A stretch of DNA of 64,000 nt from Paraescarpia echinospica (Eukaryota; Annelida; Polychaeta; Sabellida; Siboglinidae). The DNA is taken from contig CM034531.1 of the NCBI GenBank assembly GCA_020002185.1, positions 79,911,738-79,975,737 on the forward strand, read 5' to 3'. A program made the position numbers and the translations under genes. This document shows positions 23,840 through 32,021 of this stretch, one piece after another (position 1 is the stretch's first letter; each line of letters opens with the position of its first letter). The notes under the pieces are model-generated. The model saw nothing but the letters and a program-made list of their open reading frames with translations. It did not search any database and was not told the origin of the DNA.

Positions 23840-25042
23840 ATGGGAAACTCTTTAAAGACGACGACGCATGATGACGTGGGGCACTCGTCTGTTTATCGGT
23901 ATCGCTTACGCCACGCTTCACGTCGTGACCGGGATCACTGTCAACTATCTGATACGGCTATGGCAGCTCAGAGGAAAGAACTCCAGGAAGTCTACTTCGA
24001 TCCTGCTAAGGTAGGGAGTTACGGGGGTCTCGCGTCTTTGCGACGAGTCGACTTCCGACCTATAGAGCGTGTACCGAGAAAGATCGTCGAACAATGGCTA
24101 TCGGAACAGAACGCCTACACACTACACAAACCGGTCAGAGTTCATTTCAAGAAGCGACGCGTGGTCGTCGGAGGTCGGAATCAACAGTGGCAAGCCGATT
24201 TCGTCGACGTGTCCAGTCTGAAAAAAGAAAACGACGGTATGACGTTCCTACTCACGGTGATCGACGTCTTCTCGAAAGTCGTCCGATGCGTTCCTCTGAA
24301 GAACAAGTCGGCGACGGTGATGGCGAAGGCACTGGACGGACTCTTCATCGACGACGGCGTTCGACCGCTGTTGTTGCAGACCGATAGAGGTCTGGAATTC
24401 TTTAACCGCACCGTTCGGAATGTATTGGACAAGCACGGTATCCAACACTTCGCCACCTACAACGAGGAGACCAAGCCGAGCGTCGTGGAACGCTTCAATC
24501 GCACACTAAAGACGCGGATGTGGCGATACCTGACACACAACGAAACGTGGCGATACATCAATATGCTTCCGGATCTGGTGAGGACGTACAACGACACACC
24601 CCACCGCAGCATCGGGATGGCTCCGTCGCAGGTGGATTATGCTAATCAGGAAGAGGTGTGGCAGACCTTGTACGGTGGTCATCACGGTAAGGGCGTGCCC
24701 AAGTACCACGTGGCGGATCGCGTACGTATCAGCAAGGTCAAGAGACGATTCGACAAAGGGTACATGGCGAATTGGACAGCGGAAATATTCACGATACGCG
24801 AGGTGCATCCGTCCGATCCGCCCGTCTATCGACAGACGGACGATCTCGGAGAGATACTGGACGGTACCTTCTACGAACCGGAGTTGCAGAAGGTGACGGT
24901 TCCGATCGATAAACTGTACCGCGTGGAATCGATAGTGCAGAGACGCAAGGTAGGGAGGCGAAGGGAGGTGTTGGTGAAATGGTTTGGATACCCTTCGAAA
25001 TTCAACAGCTGGATCGATGCCAAGGGTCTCGTTGGACTATAA
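23840..25042 (+). CDS. Retroviral-type DDE integrase with C-terminal chromodomain
   Basis: Intact frame of 400 residues. The likely start is the internal ATG at 23,960 (MAAQRKELQEVYFDP), giving 360 residues, the usual Polinton size. Conserved YFDPAKVGSYGGL block near the start. The catalytic triad is visible: Asp in WQADFVDV (~residue 120), Asp in LLQTDRGLEF (~180), Glu in KPSVVERFNRTLK (~215), spaced as in rve-family cores. Following are the TYNDTPHRSIGMAP block and an SH3-like region. A chromodomain ends the protein (YRVESIVQRR, VLVKWFGYP, SWIDA; ~355-397). It inserts the element with a 6-bp target duplication, consistent with the ATCGCA repeats seen here. The chromodomain may direct chromatin targeting. 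No breaks seen. Confidence 0.95.
   Translation: MGNSLKTTTHDDVGHSSVYRYRLRHASRRDRDHCQLSDTAMAAQRKELQEVYFDPAKVGSYGGLASLRRVDFRPIERVPRKIVEQWLSEQNAYTLHKPVRVHFKKRRVVVGGRNQQWQADFVDVSSLKKENDGMTFLLTVIDVFSKVVRCVPLKNKSATVMAKALDGLFIDDGVRPLLLQTDRGLEFFNRTVRNVLDKHGIQHFATYNEETKPSVVERFNRTLKTRMWRYLTHNETWRYINMLPDLVRTYNDTPHRSIGMAPSQVDYANQEEVWQTLYGGHHGKGVPKYHVADRVRISKVKRRFDKGYMANWTAEIFTIREVHPSDPPVYRQTDDLGEILDGTFYEPELQKVTVPIDKLYRVESIVQRRKVGRRREVLVKWFGYPSKFNSWIDAKGLVGL
23868..24014 (+). CDS. Possible 48-residue membrane peptide overlapping the integrase start
   Basis: ATG at 23,868, stop TAG at 24,012-24,014, in a different frame from the integrase. Hydrophobic core LFIGIAYATLHVVTGITV then a basic tail. It overlaps the extra N-terminal codons of the longest integrase frame, which argues that the integrase starts at 23,960. 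Supported only by composition and position. Confidence 0.3.
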   Translation: MMTWGTRLFIGIAYATLHVVTGITVNYLIRLWQLRGKNSRKSTSILLR

Positions 25043-25082
25043 AGACTAGTCACCTGTTCAACGAGATGTCATTCATCCACTC

Positions 25083-25367
25083 ATGACGGACGAGACGACA
25101 ACAGTTGTCGAAGAAGAAGAAGAAGAAGAAGTTGACGCACCACCACCACAGAGGACTCCGTGGCACATCTTCGGCACCGCGTGTCCCAAAGAGGAGATCG
25201 TTTTTGTGTGTCAGGTTATCGTCTTGTACAGTGTCATATTGGTTAGTATCTATAACCTATCCGTCGGTCACGAGAACCCGACTCTGTGGACGGCCCTTTT
25301 GAGTAGTTCGTTGGGTTACCTGCTACCCAGTCCGACGTTGCGACAACAAGATGACCGCCAGCAGTGA
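25083..25367 (+). CDS. Polinton small two-helix membrane protein
   Basis: 94 residues. Acidic Glu-rich N-terminus, then a PWHIFGTACPKEEIVF block leading into a first hydrophobic segment (~40-58) and a second (~65-83, LWTALLSSSLGYLLPSP). This pattern is familiar from many animal Polintons. Function unknown; possibly a virion or assembly membrane protein. Its end overlaps the penton gene by 17 bp, typical of compact viral layout. Confidence 0.7.
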   Translation: MTDETTTVVEEEEEEEVDAPPPQRTPWHIFGTACPKEEIVFVCQVIVLYSVILVSIYNLSVGHENPTLWTALLSSSLGYLLPSPTLRQQDDRQQ

Positions 25368-26097
25368 TTTCTACCTGACGCTACCTAGCAACGCTTCCAT
25401 GCACACGCATCCCGACAACACGTTGACCCACTACATCACGACGCTACCGCAACGTGTCACCTTGTCGAATGGTCAGTGGGAGTGTGGTCTGTCGGAGGTA
25501 ATCTATCCCCATAGTTGGTACAACGTGAGAGAGAGAGACACGTGGTTCGGTATAGGACTAAGAAATGACGATGACGAGCAGGAGATCAATACGACGAAAA
25601 CCAAGATCGAGGGCGGGTATTATCACGGACCGCAGAATCTCGTCAAAGAGATAAACAAAGCTCTAGGACGTGTGCTACCGAATAATGTCGTGCGCCTATA
25701 CTACAGTCTCATCACGCACAAGATTACAGTGGTGATGATGTCGAACGCCATATTGACCGGTGATATGTTGAAGACCATTCTAGGCTTCGATGACACGATG
25801 CTATCGGGAGATATGACGAAGAACAGGAAGGAAACGTTCATCGAAGCTGACTACGTGGTGGACATGACGCGGGGTTTCGAGTCGCTCTACGTCTACACGA
25901 GCGTTATCGAACCTCGAATCGTTGGCGACAGCCACGTTCCGCTGCTGCGTATAGTTCCGGTGAGCGGTAGACAAAGCGACTCCGTGACGATGACCTTCCA
26001 AAAGATACAGTACATACCCGTCCTGTGCAAAGACTTCGACACGATCGAGATCGATATAAGGGACGATACCGGTCGGCACGTGCCATTCGAACGCTGA
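25351..26097 (+). CDS. Penton-like minor capsid protein
   Basis: 248 residues. N-terminal DFYLTLPSNASMHTHPDNT and a LPQRVTLSNGQWECGLSEV block followed by IYPHSWYNV match the single-jelly-roll penton protein of Polintons, which forms the capsid vertices. The C-terminal half has the SVIEPRIVGDSHVPLLRIVP and QYIPV blocks seen in the same family. No internal stop. It is placed, as usual, upstream of the core protein and hexon. Confidence 0.88.
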   Translation: MTASSDFYLTLPSNASMHTHPDNTLTHYITTLPQRVTLSNGQWECGLSEVIYPHSWYNVRERDTWFGIGLRNDDDEQEINTTKTKIEGGYYHGPQNLVKEINKALGRVLPNNVVRLYYSLITHKITVVMMSNAILTGDMLKTILGFDDTMLSGDMTKNRKETFIEADYVVDMTRGFESLYVYTSVIEPRIVGDSHVPLLRIVPVSGRQSDSVTMTFQKIQYIPVLCKDFDTIEIDIRDDTGRHVPFER

Positions 26098-26151
26098 AAA
26101 CTGACAACGACACTTCATTTCCGACGACGACGGACGGCACTGTTCTAGAGG

Positions 26152-26616
26152 ATGAATTACAACGACTACTACGCTCGACAAGCGGGAGGCGCGCTTCCCT
26201 ATTTTGCAGGTGCCCGCTACCAACGAGGACACGGTCTAGGAAGTCTATTCGGAGGTCTACTGCGTACCATCATGCCCCTCGTCAAGAGAGGTGCCGTGGC
26301 GTTGGGAGAGAGAGCGGTGTCGACCGGCGCGCGCATAGCCAACGACGTCCTGTCGGGGGAGAACATCAAAACGTCTGCCAAACGTCGCGTTACGACCGCC
26401 GGTAGGGAGATGTTGAGTGAACTAATGTCCCCTGCTGGTGTACAAGCGCGTAAGGCGAGGAATATAAGACGCGCGTACCCTGCAAATCGAGTCAGTACAA
26501 CCGGAAGACGGACGACGATCAAGACACGCCGCCGCCGCCGCCGCCGCCGCCAGCGCCCCTCTCTCCAAAGGACACGCGAGCCCGACATATTCGACGACGA
26601 TGGCGTTCGTTCATAA
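26152..26616 (+). CDS. Basic virion core / pVI-like protein
   Basis: 154 residues. An N-terminal YYARQAGGALPYFAG stretch, a GSLFGGLLRTIMPLVKRG amphipathic-like helix, then a very basic tail with a run of arginines. LFGG-L fits the known adenain cleavage pattern (M/I/L)xGG-x, so it is a plausible protease substrate. Layout and composition resemble adenovirus pVI/pX-type core proteins, as described for adintoviruses. The end overlaps the hexon start by 17 bp. It probably binds DNA or the capsid inner face; that is inferred. Confidence 0.72.
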   Translation: MNYNDYYARQAGGALPYFAGARYQRGHGLGSLFGGLLRTIMPLVKRGAVALGERAVSTGARIANDVLSGENIKTSAKRRVTTAGREMLSELMSPAGVQARKARNIRRAYPANRVSTTGRRTTIKTRRRRRRRRQRPSLQRTREPDIFDDDGVRS

Positions 26617-27915
26617 ACAATCGTGTGAGGGAGTCAAGAGCGAACTAGATCTCTTCACCGTGCTTCCGACTCAGACCAGTATCATCGATAGTCACGTGGT
26701 GGAACATCAACCCATGTCGTCACTCGACTCGGGTGGTCCGATAGAATTCCTGATACCCGGTTCCGGAGACGATTACATGGATGTCGCCGCCACGATGCTA
26801 CACGTTCAAGCGAAGATAACCAACGCCGACGGAACCGACCTCGATGTCGCCGAACCCGTCGGTCCAGTCAATAACTGGCTCCAATCCCTTTTCAGCCAGG
26901 TCGACGTCTACCTGAACGGAACGCTCGTCACCCCTTCGACCAACACGTACCCGTACCGCGCCTACATAGAGACGCTGCTGAGTTACGGCAACGACGCCAA
27001 GGAGACGCAACTGACCAGTCAGCTGTGGTGCAACGACACGAGTAATCGTATGGAAGCCGTCGAAATAGTCGACGGAGATGCGAGCAACGCGGGGTTCATC
27101 GCCAGACGCGCCAGAACAGTTGGGAGTCACGTGGTCGACATGATGGGCCGTATCCACGCGGACTTCTTCCTCCAGGATCAATTCCTGATCAACGGCGTCG
27201 ACATGAAGATACGTATGGTACGCAGCAAGGACGCCTTCGCGCTCATGGCCGGTGGAGGCAACACCGCCTACAAAATAAAGATCGTCAACGCTGCGCTCTT
27301 CGTCAAGAAGGTCACCCTCAATCCGGCCGTGCAGATGGCTCACATCAAGACACTCGAAAAAAGCACAGCCAAGTACCCGATGCGTCCCGTCCACTGCAAG
27401 GTCTTCTCCATTCCTGCAGGTACCCGCTCGTACACGCACGAGAATCTCTTTCTTGGCGCTCTTCCAAAACGTCTCGTGGTGTGCTGCATCGACAACGATG
27501 CCTTCAACAGAAGCTTCGCTAAAAACCCGTTCAACGCCAAAACAAACACATCAACTTCTTCGCCGTGTACGCGGACGGACGACAGATACCCACCAAACCT
27601 TTCCAGCCCAGATTCGACGCCAACCTCTTCACCAGTTCCTATCACAGCCTGTTCACCTCGACGGGTAAGGTGTGGCAGGACGAAGGAAACGGCTTGACTC
27701 TCGAAGACTTCCGTCACGGCTACACCTTCTTCGGCTTGGATCTCACTCCTGACGGATGCGACCACTGCTCCTTCCATCTGGTAGAAAAGAGCAACCTGCG
27801 CATGGAGATTCATTTCTGCGAAGCACTGCCGAACACTGTGGACATCGTCGTCTACGCCGAGTTCGAGGCCGTCCTGGAGATCGACAAGAATCGCAACGTC
27901 ATCTTCGACCATTGA
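26600..27915 (+). pseudogene. Hexon-like major capsid protein, frameshifted
   Basis: ATG at 26,600. The first part is open to 27,697 but loses family resemblance near 27,530-27,546 (an A/C-rich run), where the frame must shift to continue as the segment from ~27,547 to 27,915. Together about 438 codons, the usual size for the double-jelly-roll Polinton capsid protein. Recognisable blocks: SELDLFTVLPTQTSI, NWLQSLFSQVDVYLNG and YPYRAYIETLLSYG in the first part; INFFAVYADGRQ and LTLEDFRHGYTFFGLDLTPD in the second. It builds the capsid facets. A single small indel explains the break, and the stop (TGA) overlaps the protease ATG. Confidence 0.9.
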
Positions 27916-28367
27916 TGGAAACCCTGCAGATCGCCCGTCTACTCTTCCGGGATGCACACACCAAGGACATCGTTCGTAAGGTCGTACCCAAAGACGTACT
28001 CCTCACCCAGACGATAGACGCTTACCCGGTCGCCTTCGTCTGCAACACGCACAACAGGACGAAACCGGGAGAACATTGGATAGCACTGTACGTGGACGAT
28101 AATGGACAAGGCGAATACTTCTGCTCGTACGGCTTGCCGCTACGACACGTCGAATTCCGACGATTTATGAATAAACATTGTGTAGAATGGACTCATAATT
28201 CAAAGAGACTTCAGAGTCCCGTATCTAACGTTTGCGGACAATATTGTGTTGCTTATCTCATGTTTCGTTGTCGTGGACTTCCTATGAAGGAATTCGTGAA
28301 AGGTTTCGGCACTGATCTGGTAGCAAACGATTGTCGTGTGTTCGACTGGGTTAAACTATTGAACTAA
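27915..28367 (+). CDS. Adenain-like cysteine protease with altered catalytic acid
   Basis: 150 residues; the ATG overlaps the hexon stop (ATGA). Catalytic His in PGEHWIALYVD (~residue 55) and Cys in SNVCGQYCVAY (~residue 115), preceded by a Gln in LQSP that fits the oxyanion position. The acid position, usually Asp in a YFDSYG block (Glu in adenovirus), is Cys here (EYFCSYGL). The role would be maturation cleavage of capsid and core proteins. Otherwise full length and unbroken; the changed acid suggests loss or weakening of activity, or a variant, which sequence alone cannot settle. Confidence 0.85.
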   Translation: METLQIARLLFRDAHTKDIVRKVVPKDVLLTQTIDAYPVAFVCNTHNRTKPGEHWIALYVDDNGQGEYFCSYGLPLRHVEFRRFMNKHCVEWTHNSKRLQSPVSNVCGQYCVAYLMFRCRGLPMKEFVKGFGTDLVANDCRVFDWVKLLN

Positions 28368-28446
28368 GATGCATGCGTTTCGCTACATACCGTGTTTCAT
28401 TAACGGACAGCAGGTATCATCATGATTCGAACCTATTGGTCACGAC

Positions 28447-28565
28447 CTCTGGCGCGGTGTTCAGTCACCCGAAAGTCATATCACACGAGCCACTGGCGTG
28501 GTCGTCATGACCCGTAAGCTCACGGCCGCTGGCGTGGTGTTCAGTCACCCGTAAGTCGTGTCATT
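28447..28565. repeat. Short tandem repeats after the protease gene
   Basis: CTGGCG(C/T)GGTGTTCAGTCACCCG occurs twice (near 28,450 and 28,532), with a shorter related unit between. No ORF. Confidence 0.65.
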
Positions 28566-28606
28566 ATCATCATCATCACACCTGCGGTTACTAAAACACG
28601 GTTTCA

Positions 28607-28735
28607 TATACTCATTACGCTTGTATCTTTAGTCAATAAAATTCGTGTGCACACGTATACTTTGGTGTTTCGTTCGTTATTTCATACACGCGCATTCATA
28701 CACACACACACACACACGCGCACCCCTCCGTCACC
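28607..28735 (+). terminator. Polyadenylation region of the late unit
   Basis: AATAAA at 28,635-28,640, preceded by TATACTCATTACGCTTGTAT and followed by GTTTCGTTCG and a CA/CG array, then cacccctcc. The order of blocks matches 16,889-17,120 behind the early genes, so the two 3' ends share ancestry. Confidence 0.6.
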
Positions 28736-28753
28736 GGAGGCACTTGCCCGCCC

Positions 28754-28768
28754 CCGCTAGATGGCGCC
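28754..28768 (+). promoter_or_regulatory. CTCF-like motif in right arm
   Basis: CCGCTAGATGGCGCC fits the CTCF core CCASYAGRKGGCRSY with one mismatch. A weaker match with one base missing lies in the left arm (12,424-12,436, reverse strand). Motif-only call. Confidence 0.3.
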
Positions 28769-28797
28769 ACAGGTGCACTTCTTTCCGCTAAGGGAAG

Positions 28798-29141
28798 GTC
28801 ACGTGACAGGAACCGGAAGTACATCATAGAAAATGTCCTTAGGTCATCTAAAATCAACATGGGCACATGCACCTGCTGATTTACGTATCGCTTTTCTCAA
28901 GTCACGTGACAGGAACCGGAAGTACGTCATAGTAAATGTCCTTAGGTCAGCTAAAATCGACATGAGCACATGCACCTGCTGATTTACGTATCGCTTTTCT
29001 CAAGTCACGTGACAGGAAGTGATGCATTATGGGAAAACAGGAAACGGAAGTACGTCATAGAAAATGTCCTTAGGTCAGCTAAAATCGACATGGGCACATA
29101 CACCTGCTGAGTTACGTATTGAGATCCACTTAGGTACTACT
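28798..29141. repeat. Three tandem copies of the terminal repeat at the right end
   Basis: Units start GTCACGTGACAGGAA at 28,798, 28,901 and 29,004: two 103-bp units, then a 138-bp unit with a 27-bp insertion whose outer part is the right terminal inverted repeat. All share ATGTCCTTAGGTCA and CACCTGCTGA blocks. The left end has only one clear copy. Confidence 0.88.
29041..29141 (-). repeat. Right terminal inverted repeat of the Polinton
   Basis: Reverse complement of 12,300-12,400, ending CCACTTAGGTACTACT. Confidence 0.93.
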
Positions 29142-29225
29142 ATCGCAGCACAGGATTAGAACCCGGGTTCTCTCGGTCGAGATTCCGCAGCCCTATTCAC
29201 TGCAGCACTGCGCTCCACGCTCGCA
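29142..29225 (-). repeat. SINE head interrupted by the Polinton; includes right target duplication
   Basis: 29,142-29,147 is ATCGCA. The rest reads on the minus strand as a tRNA-like head with a B box GGTTCTAATCC (fits GGTTCNANNCC) and an A-box-like GTGCTGCAGTGAATAGG. It continues the SINE whose tail is at 12,206-12,299. Confidence 0.75.
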
Positions 29226-29474
29226 TGGTTTAATTTTTGTTAATGTTTGTGCGTCAATTTTTTTAGATGTTTGTGCGTCAGTACTATTTACTGAGGTGCG
29301 GATTACCCGAGCTTAACCTACTGATTTTCTTGCAAAATGAGTCCCTAGTTGTAAAGTCAAAACTGTTTTTGTTAAAACAGTACTCAATACAATAACAGTT
29401 TAATGCTTTAATCAAATTAAAGTGGATTTATTGTTTTTGTCCCATATACCAATTTTTTTGGGGTCATTTAAAAT
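29226..29474. repeat. Intergenic with a fragment of the dispersed repeat
   Basis: 29,340-29,450 (gtaaagtcaaaactg, gttaaaacagtactcaata, then an AAAGTGGATTTATTG block) resembles parts of 9,940-10,020, 37,655-37,740 and 57,855-57,930. Nothing coding. Confidence 0.5.
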
Positions 29475-30416
29475 AATAATAATAATAATAAATAATAATA
29501 ATAATATATTTTATTTATACTATCATATCCAGAGTAGGACTCTGTTCAAGGGTGTTGACAACTAATAGCTACTAAAATGTAGATAATAGAATTAAACGTA
29601 TAAAAAGACTAGACCTGCATTAAATAAAAAAATGTACTCAAGCTAAAGCTAAGCTAAAAATACCAAGACATTCATAAAAATAAAAATAATAAACAAATAA
29701 ATATACAATAACATATTAATGAATAAATTATTTAAAAATAATAGGCTAGTTTAGATACTTAAACGTATAAAAAGGCTAGAACTGCATTAAAATATAAAAT
29801 GTTCTAAACAAACCTAAGCTAAAAAATATCAAGACCTACATAACAGATAATAATATATTAAATAAGTAGACAATAAAATATGAATGAGTAAGTAATGAAA
29901 ATAATAAGCTAGTATAATAGTACAACATAATAGCAATAATAAATACTACGAATTGGAGAGTGAATGGTATAGAGATCTAGACATTAAAAGCAAGCTTGAA
30001 ATAATGAGTCTTAAAACGCGCTTTTAATGTGTCCATGCACTCGATCAGAAGCAAATCCTGCACGTTCCACAAAGTCGGCCCGCGCTAGAGAATTAACGGC
30101 GGCCACATCGTTCGAGGTTGTGACGTGGATCGGCTAGCAACGCGCGGTCTGCAAATCGTAAGGCGCGGCGCGGCGCGTGCTGCGTGATGAGCGACGCGAG
30201 GTACGTCGGCGTCCGATCGTGGAGGGCGCGAAACACAATGACGAGTAGCTTGTACTCAATAGGTACTTCACGGGTAACCAATAGAGTTGTTGCAATGCGA
30301 CCGTCATGCTACGCCACGCCGTGAGTCAATTGCCTGCGTCACGTCTTCGTGTATTCGGACTAGAGCCGTCTCCCTGCCGTGTCTGGGCTGGCACGCGCTG
30401 TGGAACGGGTCAAGAT
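29475..30416 (-). mobile_element. L2-like LINE, 3' part (interrupted by CR1 copy A)
   Basis: Minus strand. 30,290-30,416 encodes an L2-type RT segment (DPFHSACQPRHGRETAL). 30,093-30,281 encodes the typical C-terminal YKLLVIVFRALHDRTPTYLASL and PRRALRFADRALLA blocks. The YxDD region between them is deleted. Downstream is an AT-rich 3' UTR with a ~170 bp tandem duplication (29,586-29,740 and 29,758-29,900) and a terminal (ATT)n near 29,475-29,505. The 5' part resumes beyond the CR1 element at ~35,372. Confidence 0.75.
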
Positions 30417-30502
30417 TTAACAAGATTGTTTCCAGAGAATTAACTCTAGATGGTAGGTGGACAAGGAAGCCCTTTGGCTTATCGAGAGTCCAACCCTTTT
30501 AT

Positions 30503-31998
30503 CTACATATATCGAGCCCTTCTGAGGTATGTGTCGATTTTATTTTTAAACATATTCACACTACTAGCACCCACACAATCATCAGATAATCTGTTCCATT
30601 CATTCACAGTCCTTTGTGAAAATGAGAACTTTCTCACGTCTAATCTACACTGCTCCTTTACTAATGTAACTTCATGTCCTCTAGTCTTTCTATCTTTCTT
30701 AACTGAAAAAAACATATTTCTATCAATATTTTCATAACCATTCAATATTTTAAACACTTCTATCTGATCTCCTCTCAATCTCCTGGTCTCTAGTGTTGTT
30801 AAACCACATTCTTTTAGGCGTTTTTCATAACTAAGATCCCTCAGTTTTGGTATCATTTTAGTCGCTCTCCTCTGTACTCTTTCTAGCATATCTATGTCCT
30901 TCTTGCGGTATGGCCTCCACGCTTGTATACAATATTCTAAATGAGGCCTAACTATTGTTTTGTACAGCGGTATTATTAGTTCTTTTTCTTTATATGCTAA
31001 ATTTCGCCTAATCAATCCAAGGATTTGATTTCCTTTTGAAGCTGCAATTCCACACTGCTCTGAAACCTTCATGTCAGCACTAATTGTCAGCCCTAAGTCT
31101 TTTTCTTTTACAGTAGTACTTAGTACAGTTCCCCCATTGTATATTCTACATATTCGTTCCCATGTCCTGTGTGAAGGCATTTACATTTCCCAAAATTGAA
31201 CAACATTTGCCACTTTTCAGACCATTTGATCAACCTGTCAAGATCATCTTGTAAATGCTGTCTATCCCCATCACTTTTAATCCTTCTAAACACTTTTGTA
31301 TCATCTGCAAATTTCAACACCTTGCTAGCTATATCATCGTCCAAATCGTTTATATATATTAAGAATAATATAGGTCCCAGTACTGATCCCTGTGGAACCC
31401 CACTCAAAACTGATTTCCAGTTTGAAGCCTCCCCATCAACAACTACCCGTTGTCTTCTGTCAATCAGCCATTTTTCTATCCAGTTAATTATACCATTTCC
31501 TATGCCATGGGCTTTTAGTTTAACCAGTAATCTCTGATGTGGCACTTTGTCGAAAGCTTTTTGAAAATCTAAGTAGATGATATCTACTGGTGATCCATCA
31601 TCTACCCACTTAGTGATATCTTCCAAAAAACATAACATATTTGTTAAGCATGACCTCGCTTTTAGAAACCCATGTTGAGATGGGTTTATCAAGTTATGTT
31701 TAACAAGAAAATCCACCATGTGATCTTTAATTAGTCTTTCTAATAATTTACAAATCACCGATGTTAAACTAACTGGTCTATAATTATTTGACTTGTTTCT
31801 CGAACCTTTTTAAAATAACGGTATAATGTTTGCTTCTTTCCATTCTAAAGGAACCACTCCCTCTTCTAATGACAAGTTGAAAACTGTTGCAAGCGGTATG
31901 CTAATTTGTTCTACAATTTCCAATAGTAGTTTGGGTGGAATACCATCCACTCCAGGTGATTTATTTTCCTTCATAGCCCTAATTTTCTTAGCTACCAT
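30503..31998 (-). pseudogene. CR1-like reverse transcriptase part of ORF2 (copy A), broken
   Basis: Continuation of ORF2 after a 1-bp deletion near 32,040. Further damage: a Lys codon turned stop near 31,810 and a small deletion near 31,130. Blocks present include ENKSPGVDGIPP, LDFQKAFDKVPHQRLL, GVPQGSVLGPILFLIYIN and FADDTKVF, the RT catalytic region with Ala-Asp-Asp. The C-terminal LEYCIQAWRPYRKKD and RRATKMIPKLRDLSYEKRL blocks are typical of CR1/Jockey-like elements. Copy B retains the same region as one open frame. Confidence 0.85.
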
Positions 31999-32021
31999 TT
32001 CTGGGGTTACAATTAACTGTC

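Larger units (their letters stand above)
12300..29141 (+). mobile_element. Polinton/Maverick (adintovirus-like) element, 16,842 bp
   Basis: Bounded by inverted repeats of about 100 bp starting AGTAGTACCTAAGTGG and by a 6-bp direct duplication. Gene content is diagnostic: protein-primed DNA polymerase B, DDE integrase with chromodomain, FtsK/HerA-type packaging ATPase, adenain-like cysteine protease, penton-like and hexon-like capsid proteins. The region is richer in GC than the AT-rich surroundings and all genes but one are rightward. Breaks in the polymerase, hexon and two small genes make this copy non-functional as read. Intact ends, integrase and target duplication suggest a fairly recent insertion. 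Confidence 0.97.
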
